Made by a program: the position numbers and the translations under genes
Shown here: in pieces, positions 1 to 9,022 of the stretch
Position numbering within the stretch: the first letter of the stretch is position 1
Layout of the letters: each line of letters begins with the position of its first letter
Assembly: GCA_025351405.1 (NCBI GenBank)
Contig: JANXVZ010000021.1
Location: forward strand, 124,001 to 188,000
Direction: 5' to 3'
DNA from: Sphingomonadales bacterium
GTDB lineage: Bacteria > Pseudomonadota > Alphaproteobacteria > Sphingomonadales > Sphingomonadaceae
DNA length: 64,000 bases
Notes under the pieces: model-generated
The model's database searches: none
What the model was told of the DNA's origin: nothing
The model's input: only the letters and a program-made list of their open reading frames with translations

Positions 1-1537
1 CGGCCGGATCGATGACGCCATCGTCCCACAACCGCGCCGAGGCGTGATAGGGGTGTCCCTCGCGCTCATACTGGTCGCGAATCGGCGCCTTGAAGGCTTC
101 CTCCTCGGCCTTGTTGCGGAAACCGCCGCTTTTCACCGTCGCCAGCACCGATGCCGCCTGTTCGCCGCCCATGACGCTGATCCGCGCATTGGGCCACATC
201 CACAGGAAGCGTGGGGAATAGGCGCGGCCGCACATGCCGTAGTTTCCGGCGCCGAAGCTGCCGCCGGTGATGACGGTGATCTTGGGGACGGCGGCGCAGG
301 CGACGGCGGTGACCAGCTTGGCGCCATGCTTGGCGATGCCTTCGTTCTCGAAGCGCTTTCCGACCATAAAGCCCGAGATATTCTGCAGGAACAGCAGGGG
401 GATACGGCGCGCGCACGCCAGCTCGATGAAATGCGCACCCTTCAGCGCGGATTCGGAAAACAGGATGCCGTTGTTGGCGATGATGCCGACTGGCATGCCC
501 TCGATATGGCCAAAGCCGGTGACCAGGGTCTCGCCATAGCGCGCCTTGAATTCGTGAAGCTCCGAACCATCGACGATGCGTGCAATGACCTCGCGGACAT
601 CGACCGGGTGGCGGGTATCGAGCGGCGCAAGGGCGTGGAGGTCGCTGGCGGGATAAAGCGGCTGGCGCGCCGGTTGGGCGACGATGGGCGCAGGACGGGG
701 CAGGGTGGCGATGATGTTGCGAGCGATGCGCAGCGCGTCGTCGTCGTCTTCCGCCAGATGGTCGGCGACGCCCGACAGCCGGGTATGGACATCGCCGCCG
801 CCAAGCTCCTCGGCGGTGACTTCCTCGCCGGTGGCAGCCTTGACCAGCGGCGGCCCGCCGAGGAAAATCGTCCCCTGGTCGCGCACGATGATGGTTTCGT
901 CGGACATGGCGGGCACATAGGCGCCGCCGGCCGTGCAACTGCCCATCACCACGGCGATCTGCGATATGCCCTGTGCCGACATATTGGCCTGGTTGAAGAA
1001 GATACGGCCGAAATGGTCGCGATCAGGAAAGACCTCGTCCTGGCGCGGCAGGTTGGCGCCGCCCGAATCGACGAGATAGACGCAGGGCAGGCCGTTCTGT
1101 GCCGCAATTTCCTGGGCGCGCAGGTGCTTCTTGACCGTCAGCGGGTAATAGCTGCCGCCCTTCACCGTCGGGTCGTTGGCGATGATCAGGCATAGCCGAC
1201 CGGAGACCTGGCCGACCCCGGCGATCATCCCGGCAGCCGGAACCTCCTCGCCATAGACGCCATGCGCTGCCAATTGCCCGATTTCGAGAAACGCCGTGCC
1301 CGGATCGAGCAAGCCATCGACCCGCTGGCGGGGAAGCAGTTTTCCGCGTGCGACATGGCGGTCGCGCGATGCCTGCGGGCCACCGTCGGCGATAGTGCCG
1401 ACAAGGCGCCGCAGCTCGGCGACCAGTGTCGCCATGGCGGCGGCGTTGGCGCGTGTATCGGGGCTGGGTTGGAGCGCTCGGCCGAGGATGGGCATCCGCT
1501 TGCTATGGCGCAGGTGGCGAACTTCCTCAACCGGCAT
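1..1537 (-). CDS. mccB: Acyl-CoA carboxylase carboxyltransferase (methylcrotonoyl-CoA carboxylase beta), 3' end cut by window
   Basis: This is the carboxyltransferase subunit of a biotin-dependent acyl-CoA carboxylase. It moves CO2 from carboxybiotin to an acyl-CoA, most likely 3-methylcrotonoyl-CoA in leucine breakdown. About 512 codons are visible, starting at an ATG at 1537-1535 (MPVEEVRH). The family is about 535 residues long, so only the last 20 or so are missing. Recognisable segments are [14 protein letters not shown], a glycine-rich oxyanion stretch ([14 protein letters not shown]), [16 protein letters not shown], and near the window edge [12 protein letters not shown], which is typical of this subfamily. 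There is no clear Shine-Dalgarno sequence at the chosen ATG; a second in-frame ATG lies at 1495-1493. The biotin-carrying alpha subunit should lie beyond the window edge. A geranoyl- or other acyl-CoA carboxylase cannot be excluded. Confidence 0.88.
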   Translation of the reverse strand, partial: MPVEEVRHLRHSKRMPILGRALQPSPDTRANAAAMATLVAELRRLVGTIADGGPQASRDRHVARGKLLPRQRVDGLLDPGTAFLEIGQLAAHGVYGEEVPAAGMIAGVGQVSGRLCLIIANDPTVKGGSYYPLTVKKHLRAQEIAAQNGLPCVYLVDSGGANLPRQDEVFPDRDHFGRIFFNQANMSAQGISQIAVVMGSCTAGGAYVPAMSDETIIVRDQGTIFLGGPPLVKAATGEEVTAEELGGGDVHTRLSGVADHLAEDDDDALRIARNIIATLPRPAPIVAQPARQPLYPASDLHALAPLDTRHPVDVREVIARIVDGSELHEFKARYGETLVTGFGHIEGMPVGIIANNGILFSESALKGAHFIELACARRIPLLFLQNISGFMVGKRFENEGIAKHGAKLVTAVACAAVPKITVITGGSFGAGNYGMCGRAYSPRFLWMWPNARISVMGGEQAASVLATVKSGGFRNKAEEEAFKAPIRDQYEREGHPYHASARLWDDGVIDPA

Positions 1538-1643
1538 CAGCCGATGCTGCGACAGGACATTTGCGTTTTGCGGCGAGGGCCGTTAAGTGCGCGCCTTGCT
1601 TTTGGCTGGTCGGAACCAGCCGAATTATCGAAAGAGCGCTCCC

Positions 1644-1874
1644 ATGAAGTCCGGCATTCACCCCGACTACCACGCCATCACCGTCAAGATGACCGATGGT
1701 TCGACCTACCAGACCCGTTCCACCTACGGCAAGGAAGGCGACACGCTGGCGCTCGATATCGATCCGACGTCGCACCCGGCCTGGGTTGGCGGCGCGGGCA
1801 AGATGCTCGATGCCGGTGGCCAGGTGGCACGCTTCAACAAGCGTTTTTCGGGTTTCGGCCTCACCAAGAAATAG
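1644..1874 (+). CDS. rpmE: 50S ribosomal protein L31 (cysteine-free form)
   Basis: This 76-residue protein begins [16 protein letters not shown] and contains [15 protein letters not shown] near its end. Both the IHP-Y start and the RFNKRF signature are diagnostic of ribosomal protein L31, which sits in the large subunit and helps bridge the two subunits. Zinc-binding L31 carries a CxxC and further cysteines. Here those positions are occupied by non-cysteine residues ([17 protein letters not shown]), so this is the zinc-independent form. The ATG at 1644 was chosen over an upstream in-frame ATG at 1587 because it gives the canonical L31 N-terminus. The gene stands alone, divergent from the carboxyltransferase gene. 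Confidence 0.95.
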   Translation: MKSGIHPDYHAITVKMTDGSTYQTRSTYGKEGDTLALDIDPTSHPAWVGGAGKMLDAGGQVARFNKRFSGFGLTKK

Positions 1875-1904
1875 TCGGGCGCACGTCCTTCACCGGGGGC
1901 GTGT

Positions 1905-3488
1905 TCAGTCGACAAGCTCCCGGGCGGCGGCATAGTCCGCCTTGCCATTCGGCGCGCGCGGTACTTTTGCCACGATGACGATGCGCTTGGGGGTCTTGTA
2001 GCCGGCCAGCATCCCCCTGACGTGCGAGCGCAACGCGTCGCCGTCGGTCTCGGCGTGTGCCTCCACCACCGCTGTAACGGCCTGGCCCCATTTCTCATCG
2101 GCGACACCGAAAACCAGCGCATCGTCGACCGATGGATGCGTCTTCAACGCTTCCTCGACTTCCTCGGGGAAGACCTTTTCGCCAGCGGTGTTGATGCACT
2201 GGCTGCCGCGCCCCAAAAGGGTGAAGCTGCCGTCTTCCTCGACGATGGCCCAGTCGCCGGGCAGGGAGTAGCGCTTGCCCTCCACCATGACGAAGGTTGC
2301 TGCCGATTTGGCTTCATCGCGCCAATAGCCCCGCGGAATCAACCCGCCACGCGCGATCCGCCCGCGCTCCCCGGGCCGCACCGGCTTCATGTCGTCCCCC
2401 AGAACCAGCGTATTCGGATCATGGACGAACCTGGTCGCTGCGCCGGCGTTGGCCCGCGTCTGCACCGATGTGCCATACCCCAGTCCCTCGGACGATCCGA
2501 GCGCATCGACGATCATCAGGTCGGGCGCGTGCCGCAGCAGGCCTGCCTTGATTTCGGGCGACCACATGGTGCCGCTCGAAATCATCACTCCCAGCGTGGC
2601 GATGCTGCCGTGGCCGGCGTCAAGGGCACGCAGCAGCGGCCGGGCAAAGGCATCGCCAACGATGACGGCATAGTCGCATTTCATCGTTGCACAGGTTGCG
2701 ACGGCGCGCTCCGCATCAAAGCCGTCGCCGGGCAGCGTCACCACCGTCCCGCCCCGTGCCAATGTGTAGATGGCGATGAGAAAGCCCGACCCGTGCATCA
2801 ACGGCGGCAGGATCAGGCTGCGATTTCGCCCCGCGCCGGCGCGCACATTGTCGAAATGCTCGGCAAGACTCGCCGGCGGCGTCGCGCCCGGCGCTACGGC
2901 CCCGGCACCCATCAGCGTCCAGATTGCGGACTGGTCCCACATGACACCCTTGGGCACGCCCGTGGTGCCGCCGGTGTAGATGAACAGCATGTCGGACGCG
3001 TCATGGGCTTGTGCCGGCAATGTGGCGCCACTGTTGGCGACAGTCTCGAAATCGACGGCAAAATCGGCTGTTTCGCCGCCGACTTGCACGAACAGCTTGA
3101 CGCTGAGCCGATGGCGGATGCCGGCGACCAGCCCTGCGAATTCGGCATCGAACACCAATATGGATGCCGCGGAGTTGTCCAGAATGTAGAACAGTTCCTC
3201 GCCGGTGTAGCGATAGTTGACGTTGACATGCACCAGCCGCGCCTTGAACGCCGCAACGGTGGTTTCAAGGTAAGCCGGGGAGTTTCGCATGAGGTGCGCC
3301 ACACGGTCGCCCGGCGCTGCCCCGGCCGCGACAAAGGCCGCGGCGATAGCCGACGTCCGGGCGTCCAGCGCCCCCCAGGATGTCGTGTGCTCGCCATGGA
3401 TGAGTGCGGGCTGATCCGGCGCTATCGCACTGGCGATGCTCTCGAATATGCAGCCATAGCTCAGTATCGCGTTCGACGCTTCGGTCAT
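1905..3488 (-). CDS. Acyl-CoA synthetase (AMP-forming, FadD-like)
   Basis: This 527-residue member of the ANL superfamily activates a carboxylic acid with ATP to an acyl-adenylate and then transfers it to CoA. The P-loop motif YTGGTTGVPKG is at about residues 171-181. The adenylate-binding region around LGSSEGLGYG follows. The C-terminal domain has the hinge/A8-type segment GRGSQCINTAGEKVFPEEVE near residue 430 and the catalytic-lysine motif PNGKADY at about 513-519. Length matches the family. It is an isolated minus-strand gene whose 3' end faces rpmE. Substrate cannot be read from the sequence; medium- or long-chain or cyclic acids are typical of this alphaproteobacterial subgroup. Confidence 0.85.
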   Translation of the reverse strand: MTEASNAILSYGCIFESIASAIAPDQPALIHGEHTTSWGALDARTSAIAAAFVAAGAAPGDRVAHLMRNSPAYLETTVAAFKARLVHVNVNYRYTGEELFYILDNSAASILVFDAEFAGLVAGIRHRLSVKLFVQVGGETADFAVDFETVANSGATLPAQAHDASDMLFIYTGGTTGVPKGVMWDQSAIWTLMGAGAVAPGATPPASLAEHFDNVRAGAGRNRSLILPPLMHGSGFLIAIYTLARGGTVVTLPGDGFDAERAVATCATMKCDYAVIVGDAFARPLLRALDAGHGSIATLGVMISSGTMWSPEIKAGLLRHAPDLMIVDALGSSEGLGYGTSVQTRANAGAATRFVHDPNTLVLGDDMKPVRPGERGRIARGGLIPRGYWRDEAKSAATFVMVEGKRYSLPGDWAIVEEDGSFTLLGRGSQCINTAGEKVFPEEVEEALKTHPSVDDALVFGVADEKWGQAVTAVVEAHAETDGDALRSHVRGMLAGYKTPKRIVIVAKVPRAPNGKADYAAARELVD

Positions 3489-3552
3489 CTACGCACTCCC
3501 CAGGCTGTTACACTAGGGGCAGATCCCGCGGATCGCCAAGCAGTCGTTTCCG

Positions 3553-3771
3553 TCAGGCCGGCCGCGGCGGTTCCAGCAACCGGTGAAGGTGGACGACAAC
3601 ATATTTCATGGTCGCGTCATCGACGGTCCGTTGCGCGTTCGCCCGCCACGCCGCTTCCGCCGAGGCATAGTCCGGAAATATGCCGACGACGTCGAGCGCC
3701 GCCGGGTCGCTGAAGTCGAGGGTCTGCGGGTCTGCGACGCGACCGCCGAACACGAGATGGAGCTTGCTCAT
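3553..3771 (-). CDS. DUF4170 domain protein
   Basis: This 72-residue protein starts MSKLHLVFGGRV and contains the block VVGIFPDYASAEAAWRANAQ followed by a conserved VVVHLHRLLEP end. I recognise this pattern as the DUF4170 family, a short protein widespread in alphaproteobacteria with no assigned biochemical role. It has no signal peptide or membrane segment and is probably a small cytoplasmic alpha/beta protein. It lies between the acyl-CoA synthetase gene and the MlaC-like gene, all on the minus strand, with gaps of about 65 bp on each side. Confidence 0.8.
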   Translation of the reverse strand: MSKLHLVFGGRVADPQTLDFSDPAALDVVGIFPDYASAEAAWRANAQRTVDDATMKYVVVHLHRLLEPPRPA

Positions 3772-3837
3772 CGCCTGCGTCTAGCAAGCTCCATCCCACG
3801 AGGGAACGGCTATTCGAAATGCCGATCCAAAGGGCGG

Positions 3838-4482
3838 TCAGGCGGGCGCCTTGTTGTTGGCGGTTTTCAGGAACTCGACAAGCTTGTCGAAACCATTGCG
3901 TTGGATGTACGAGCCGAAATCCGCCTCCTGGGTCATCGCCAGGTTGACGCCTGACACCGTCAGGTTGTTGATCAGCATCTTGCCGCCGGGCAGCTTGCGC
4001 ACCTGCCAGATGGCATCGAGAGGCTTGGCGCTCGTCGGGCGGCTGACACGGGTGTAGACATCGGTAAGGACCGGACCACGCGCGACGCTGCGTACGGTGG
4101 TCACCGATGCATCGGCATAATCGTACAGCCGATCGGCGTAGGTGCCGAGCACGAATTCGGGCAACGCCGCCTGGTATGCGGAGTATTGCGCTGGCGTCAG
4201 GGTCGGGCGCTGGCGGCGGATCAGGCGGTCACCGATATCGGACAGGGCGACATTGTCCTTCAGCATCGCGCGGAACTTGGCACGGCTGGCGGCTTTGCTC
4301 AGCGACTTGTCCCGCAAAACGGCAAAGGCATCGCTCGAAAGCTTTTCGATGAACTTGCTAGCCGCCGGGTCCACCGCGGCACTCGAAGCCGCTGCGATCT
4401 GCGCATCGGCGGGTGCCGCCAGCATGGCTGGGGCGATCATCAGCAACGCCGAGGCGAGGATGCGGACGGTACCGGTGGTCAT
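3838..4482 (-). CDS. MlaC-like phospholipid-binding protein (Ttg2D family)
   Basis: This 214-residue exported protein resembles MlaC/Ttg2D, the periplasmic shuttle that carries phospholipids between the outer membrane and the inner-membrane Mla transporter. A signal peptide with hydrophobic core ILASALLMIAPAMLAAP ends near an ADAQ|I cleavage site. The mature part has an FIEKLSSDAFAVL start, an LTPAQYSAYQAALPEFVLGTY block typical of the Tol_Tol_Ttg2 fold, and a late INNLTVSGVNLAMTQEADF stretch. The ATG at 4482-4480 is preceded by GGAG at a spacing of about 8; a longer ORF from 4557 is less likely. No other Mla genes adjoin it, so its partners lie elsewhere. Confidence 0.82.
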   Translation of the reverse strand: MTTGTVRILASALLMIAPAMLAAPADAQIAAASSAAVDPAASKFIEKLSSDAFAVLRDKSLSKAASRAKFRAMLKDNVALSDIGDRLIRRQRPTLTPAQYSAYQAALPEFVLGTYADRLYDYADASVTTVRSVARGPVLTDVYTRVSRPTSAKPLDAIWQVRKLPGGKMLINNLTVSGVNLAMTQEADFGSYIQRNGFDKLVEFLKTANNKAPA

Positions 4483-4521
4483 GAAGTGCAGCTCCAGGTC
4501 TATCGAATTGCGGCAAGGAAG

Positions 4522-4547
4522 TGGCCCGGCGATTTCCCGCCGGGCCA
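4522..4547. terminator. Perfect 10-bp inverted repeat between two minus-strand genes
   Basis: The arms at 4522-4531 and 4538-4547 are perfectly complementary over 10 GC-rich base pairs with a 6-nt loop. The repeat lies between the end of the DUF3618-protein operon (4592) and the start of the MlaC-like gene (4482). No clear run of T follows it on the minus strand, so a Rho-independent terminator is only a guess. It could also protect the 3' end of the operon transcript. Confidence 0.45.
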
Positions 4548-4591
4548 TGAAAAACATTTAGGAGCCGTCGAGTGAACGCGAAATGAAGGCG

Positions 4592-5326
4592 TCAATCGCG
4601 CCGGACAGTCTTCAATTCGTCCCGCGCGGCAGACACGACCGCCTCTGCGGCAGCCCGGGCCTTGTCGGCGACCGCACCGGCACGGTCGCGCACCGTATCA
4701 AGGCTGATACCTGCCGATTCGAGCTCCTCTCGTGCCCGGCGGCCTGCAGCGCGTGCCGCAGCGCCCAGCTTCTGGCCCTGGTCACCGAGAAGGTCCCTCT
4801 CGGCGTCGGTGGACGGAAAGATCGCGCCCAGCAACGCGCCTGCCAACAGGCCGACGCCGATCGACACCAGCGGGTTGGCGCTGACCGATTCGCGCGTTTC
4901 TGCGGCCAGTTCGCGTGCGCGCCGCCGTGCCGCCGCATGGCTGGCGTCAACGCGGCCGACGCCGTCATCGTCTTCCTCGTCGGCATAGCCGCCGCGAGGC
5001 GCGGCCTCGTTGCCATAATCGTCGTCATAGTCGGTGTAGCTGCTGAAATTGTCGCCAAGATTGACCTTGGCGTTTGCCAGCTTCGACCGCGCCAGCAACG
5101 CAAGGCCGATCGCCGCAACCGCCGCGCCGACCGCCAGCGGGTGCGCCTTCAACGTGGTGCGTGCCTGGGTTGCCAGGGCAACGCCGCCGCCCTGAACCCG
5201 CTCGACAGCTTCGCCGACGATCCGGCGGGGGTTCAAGCGGTCCTGGATGGCATCGATGGTGTTGCCCATGCGCGTCCGTGCCAGTTCGGCATCGGCGGCC
5301 AGCACAGCGACGGGTTCGCTTGCCAT
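4592..5326 (-). CDS. DUF3618-type membrane protein, third gene of a YqjD/holin-like operon
   Basis: This 244-residue protein starts with an ELARTRMGNTIDAIQDRLNP block that matches the DUF3618 signature. Two hydrophobic segments follow (about residues 65-80, AVGAAVAAIGLALLA, and about 150-168, VSIGVGLLAGALLGAIF), separated by a very acidic, Tyr/Asp-rich linker with YTDYDDDYG. The C-terminal 60 residues are alanine-rich and probably helical. The arrangement resembles ElaB/YqjD-like inner-membrane proteins thought to act in stationary phase or stress. It starts 1 bp after the preceding gene's stop, so the three genes form one transcript. Molecular function is unknown. Confidence 0.78.
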   Translation of the reverse strand: MASEPVAVLAADAELARTRMGNTIDAIQDRLNPRRIVGEAVERVQGGGVALATQARTTLKAHPLAVGAAVAAIGLALLARSKLANAKVNLGDNFSSYTDYDDDYGNEAAPRGGYADEEDDDGVGRVDASHAAARRRARELAAETRESVSANPLVSIGVGLLAGALLGAIFPSTDAERDLLGDQGQKLGAAARAAGRRAREELESAGISLDTVRDRAGAVADKARAAAEAVVSAARDELKTVRRD

Positions 5327-5327
5327 A

Positions 5328-5726
5328 TCAGTCTCCCTTCAAGGTCTCGACATTGCGCCGCATGTTGGCGACGATGCGGTGCGGCGTAAACTGTGCGGCC
5401 TTCAGCCGGTTGCTGCCGATGGCCAGCAGCCCGCCGCCGATCAACAGCGATCCGCCGGCGATGATCAGCGATGCCAGTGCAAAGCCTACCACCGTCGCCA
5501 GCCAACCGACAGCGGCGGCAACCAGCAGCAGCAGCGCCGACATCAGGAACACCACGCCCGCGACGATCATCATGACCCCGCCGCGCGCCGAAGCGATGTT
5601 GGCGCGCATTTCGCCGCCGGCAAGGCGCAATTCCGACCGCAGCAGCTCGAGCATATCGTCGAGCAACTGCCGAAACAGCTCCGTCAGCGGCACATGCGCC
5701 CGTGGGGCAGGGTCGAGCTCGTTCAT
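5328..5726 (-). CDS. Phage-holin-superfamily / YqjE-like membrane protein
   Basis: This 132-residue protein has an amphipathic N-terminus (LTELFRQLLDDMLELLRSELRLAGGEM) and two long hydrophobic segments around residues 50-72 and 80-102. This is the pattern of the putative actinobacterial holin-X / YqjE family. These are chromosomal inner-membrane proteins and, despite the family name, not evidence of a prophage. The start overlaps the upstream gene by 4 bp (ATGA at 5723-5726), and the downstream DUF3618 gene begins 1 bp after its stop. The three together mirror the yqjD-yqjE order of enterobacteria. Confidence 0.8.
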   Translation of the reverse strand: MNELDPAPRAHVPLTELFRQLLDDMLELLRSELRLAGGEMRANIASARGGVMMIVAGVVFLMSALLLLVAAAVGWLATVVGFALASLIIAGGSLLIGGGLLAIGSNRLKAAQFTPHRIVANMRRNVETLKGD

Positions 5727-6151
5727 GCCCGGCTGCTGCCTGCCGAATTACTGGCAGCCGAATCGCTGCCCGCGGCCTTGACGAGCCGCGCCGCGACAAA
5801 GCCCGCGGCCAACGCGATGCCGACCGCAAGCGCCGGCGAGCGTCGTACCATGTCGCGACCCGAGTCGATCAGGTCCTCGACGGGACGATCGCGCAGCGAC
5901 CCCTGCACATGCTCGAGCAGCCCTGCCGCCTGGCGCACATAGTCGCCGACGATATTGCCGCTCGGGCCGTCGACCTTGGCGGCGAGTTCATGCGCCGCCA
6001 GCACCAGCCCGTCGAAGCTGCGCACGATTTCGGAACGTCCGTCCTCTACCAGATCGAGCAGGCGATTGCGGGCGACGCTGCCGAAACCACTGCCGCGCAG
6101 CGCCCGAACCGGGGCTTCGTCTTCGAAATAATCGGGGCTGTCGATATTCAT
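5723..6151 (-). CDS. YqjD/ElaB-like membrane-anchored protein, first gene of operon
   Basis: This 142-residue protein starts MNIDSPDYFEDEAP. It has a long soluble, probably helical region and a single C-terminal hydrophobic segment (ALAVGIALAAGFVAARLV, about residues 108-125) preceded by DMVRRSP. A helical body with a glycine-containing C-terminal membrane anchor is the architecture of the YqjD/ElaB group, which associates with the inner membrane. The sequence match to that group is weak, so the assignment rests on layout and on its position ahead of the holin-like and DUF3618 genes. It shares a 4-bp ATGA overlap with the next gene. Confidence 0.65.
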   Translation of the reverse strand: MNIDSPDYFEDEAPVRALRGSGFGSVARNRLLDLVEDGRSEIVRSFDGLVLAAHELAAKVDGPSGNIVGDYVRQAAGLLEHVQGSLRDRPVEDLIDSGRDMVRRSPALAVGIALAAGFVAARLVKAAGSDSAASNSAGSSRA

Positions 6152-6327
6152 GATGCCTCTTTCGCCTGCCTAACCGTTGCTGACAACGTGCCGAACCTGT
6201 TCAGGCTCCGTTTCACCCTGTCAAAACGGCAACACGCCACGCAAAATATTTGCCGCCGTACGCTGTGACCGATAGATGGTCTCGCCAGCGCACCTGCGCA
6301 ATATGCCGAAGCTTTTCGACAAGGTGA

Positions 6328-7664
<1,337 letters not shown>

Positions 7665-7665
<1 letters not shown>

Positions 7666-8966
7666 TGCTTCGTCGACTGCTGGTTGCCATCGCATTGCTT
7701 GCTGCCCAACCTGCCTGGGCGGCAAGGCTGACCGGACTGTCGATGACGCCGGGGGTGGTGACGATAACCACCGATGCGCCGGTGGCAGTGGCGACCGGCT
7801 TTGCCCTTGAAACACCCTTCCGCCTCGTCATCGATTTCCCCGCCGTTGTCGATGGCAAGCTGGTGGCCCCCGGCGTCGGCAGTGTCGCCGGATTGCGGCT
7901 GGCAATGTTCGCGCCCGGGACAGCGCGGTTGGTCATCGATCTTTCCGCACCGCTCGAGATTGTCTCGGCGCGCAGTGTCGCGGGCGGGCTGGTCATCAAG
8001 CTGCAGCGCGTGTCGGACGTCACGTTTGCCGCCAATGTCGCGCGCCGCCGCCAGCGGCTGATGGTGGCGGCAGCGCCCGGCGGCTTCGATCTGCCGGCCG
8101 ATATGTTTGCGGCGCGCTCGCCACCGGCCGCGGCAACCCCGCCGCCCGCCAGTCCCCAACCGATGCCACCCACAGAAAGCCCGGACCTGCCGGTGGCGCC
8201 TGCCGATGCAGCACCGGATGCCGGCACAATCGCGACCCCTGCAGCGCAGCGCCCATCACGTCGCGGGGTCAAGCCTCGTGCCGGCGCCGCGCGGCCGCTT
8301 GTGGTCATCGACGCCGGACACGGCGGCAAGGATGTCGGCGCGATCAGCATCAATGGCGGTTATGAGAAGGACGTCACCCTGGCGATTGCCCGGGCGACCG
8401 CCCGCGCGCTCGAAAAATCCGGCCGGGTACGCGTCAAGCTGACCCGCGCCGACGATCGATTCATCCCGCTGGGTGGCCGGGTCGCCATCGCCCGGGAGGC
8501 GCGCGCCGACCTGTTCATCTCGATCCACGCCGACAGCGCACCCAATGCCGAGGCCCGCGGCGCCAGCGTCTATACCGTATCGGCGGTTGCATCGGACGCC
8601 ATCGCCGAACGCCTGGCCGCGCGCGAAAACAAGGCGGATATCATCGGCGGGGTGAACCTGGGGGTCGATGCGCCCGGCGTTGCCAATATCATGATCGACC
8701 TCGCACGGCGGGCAACCAGCAATGTATCAGTGGCGTTCGCCGAGGAACTCCAGGACGAACTCGCCAGCAAGATCGGCTTTCGCGGCGAATTTCACCATTT
8801 CGCCGGTTTTCGCGTCCTGAAGGCGCCCGACGTGCCATCGGTACTGCTCGAAACCGGCTATGTCACCAACGACGAAGATGCCGGCGTCCTGTTCTCACCC
8901 GCCGGGCGCCAGCGCATTGCCGAAGGAATCGCCCGCGCCATCGAGAGGCACCTTGTGGGGGGATAG
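7665..8966 (+). CDS. N-acetylmuramoyl-L-alanine amidase with AMIN domain (AmiC-like)
   Basis: This 433-residue exported zinc amidase cleaves the bond between MurNAc and L-Ala, splitting septal peptidoglycan during daughter-cell separation. A signal peptide (MLRRLLVAIALLAAQPAWAA) leads into an AMIN domain (about 25-130) for envelope targeting. A Pro/Ala-rich linker follows, then an amidase_3 domain from about residue 200. The zinc and catalytic residues sit in VIDAGHGGKDVGA, GGYEKDVTL, FISIHADS and LLETGYVTN. The ATG at 7665 overlaps the eno stop by one base and gives a clean signal peptide. PBP1A lies directly downstream, linking wall cutting with wall synthesis. Confidence 0.92.
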
Positions 8967-9022
8967 CGCTTCCCTCATCCGGTGCCACCCGCTATCGGAT
9001 GGCGGTGTCTGGCGGAGTGGCA

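Noticed and set aside
5328-5726. A prophage remnant suggested by the holin-family protein
   Set aside because: The holin superfamily includes chromosomal YqjE-like proteins. There are no phage genes, integrase or att sites nearby.
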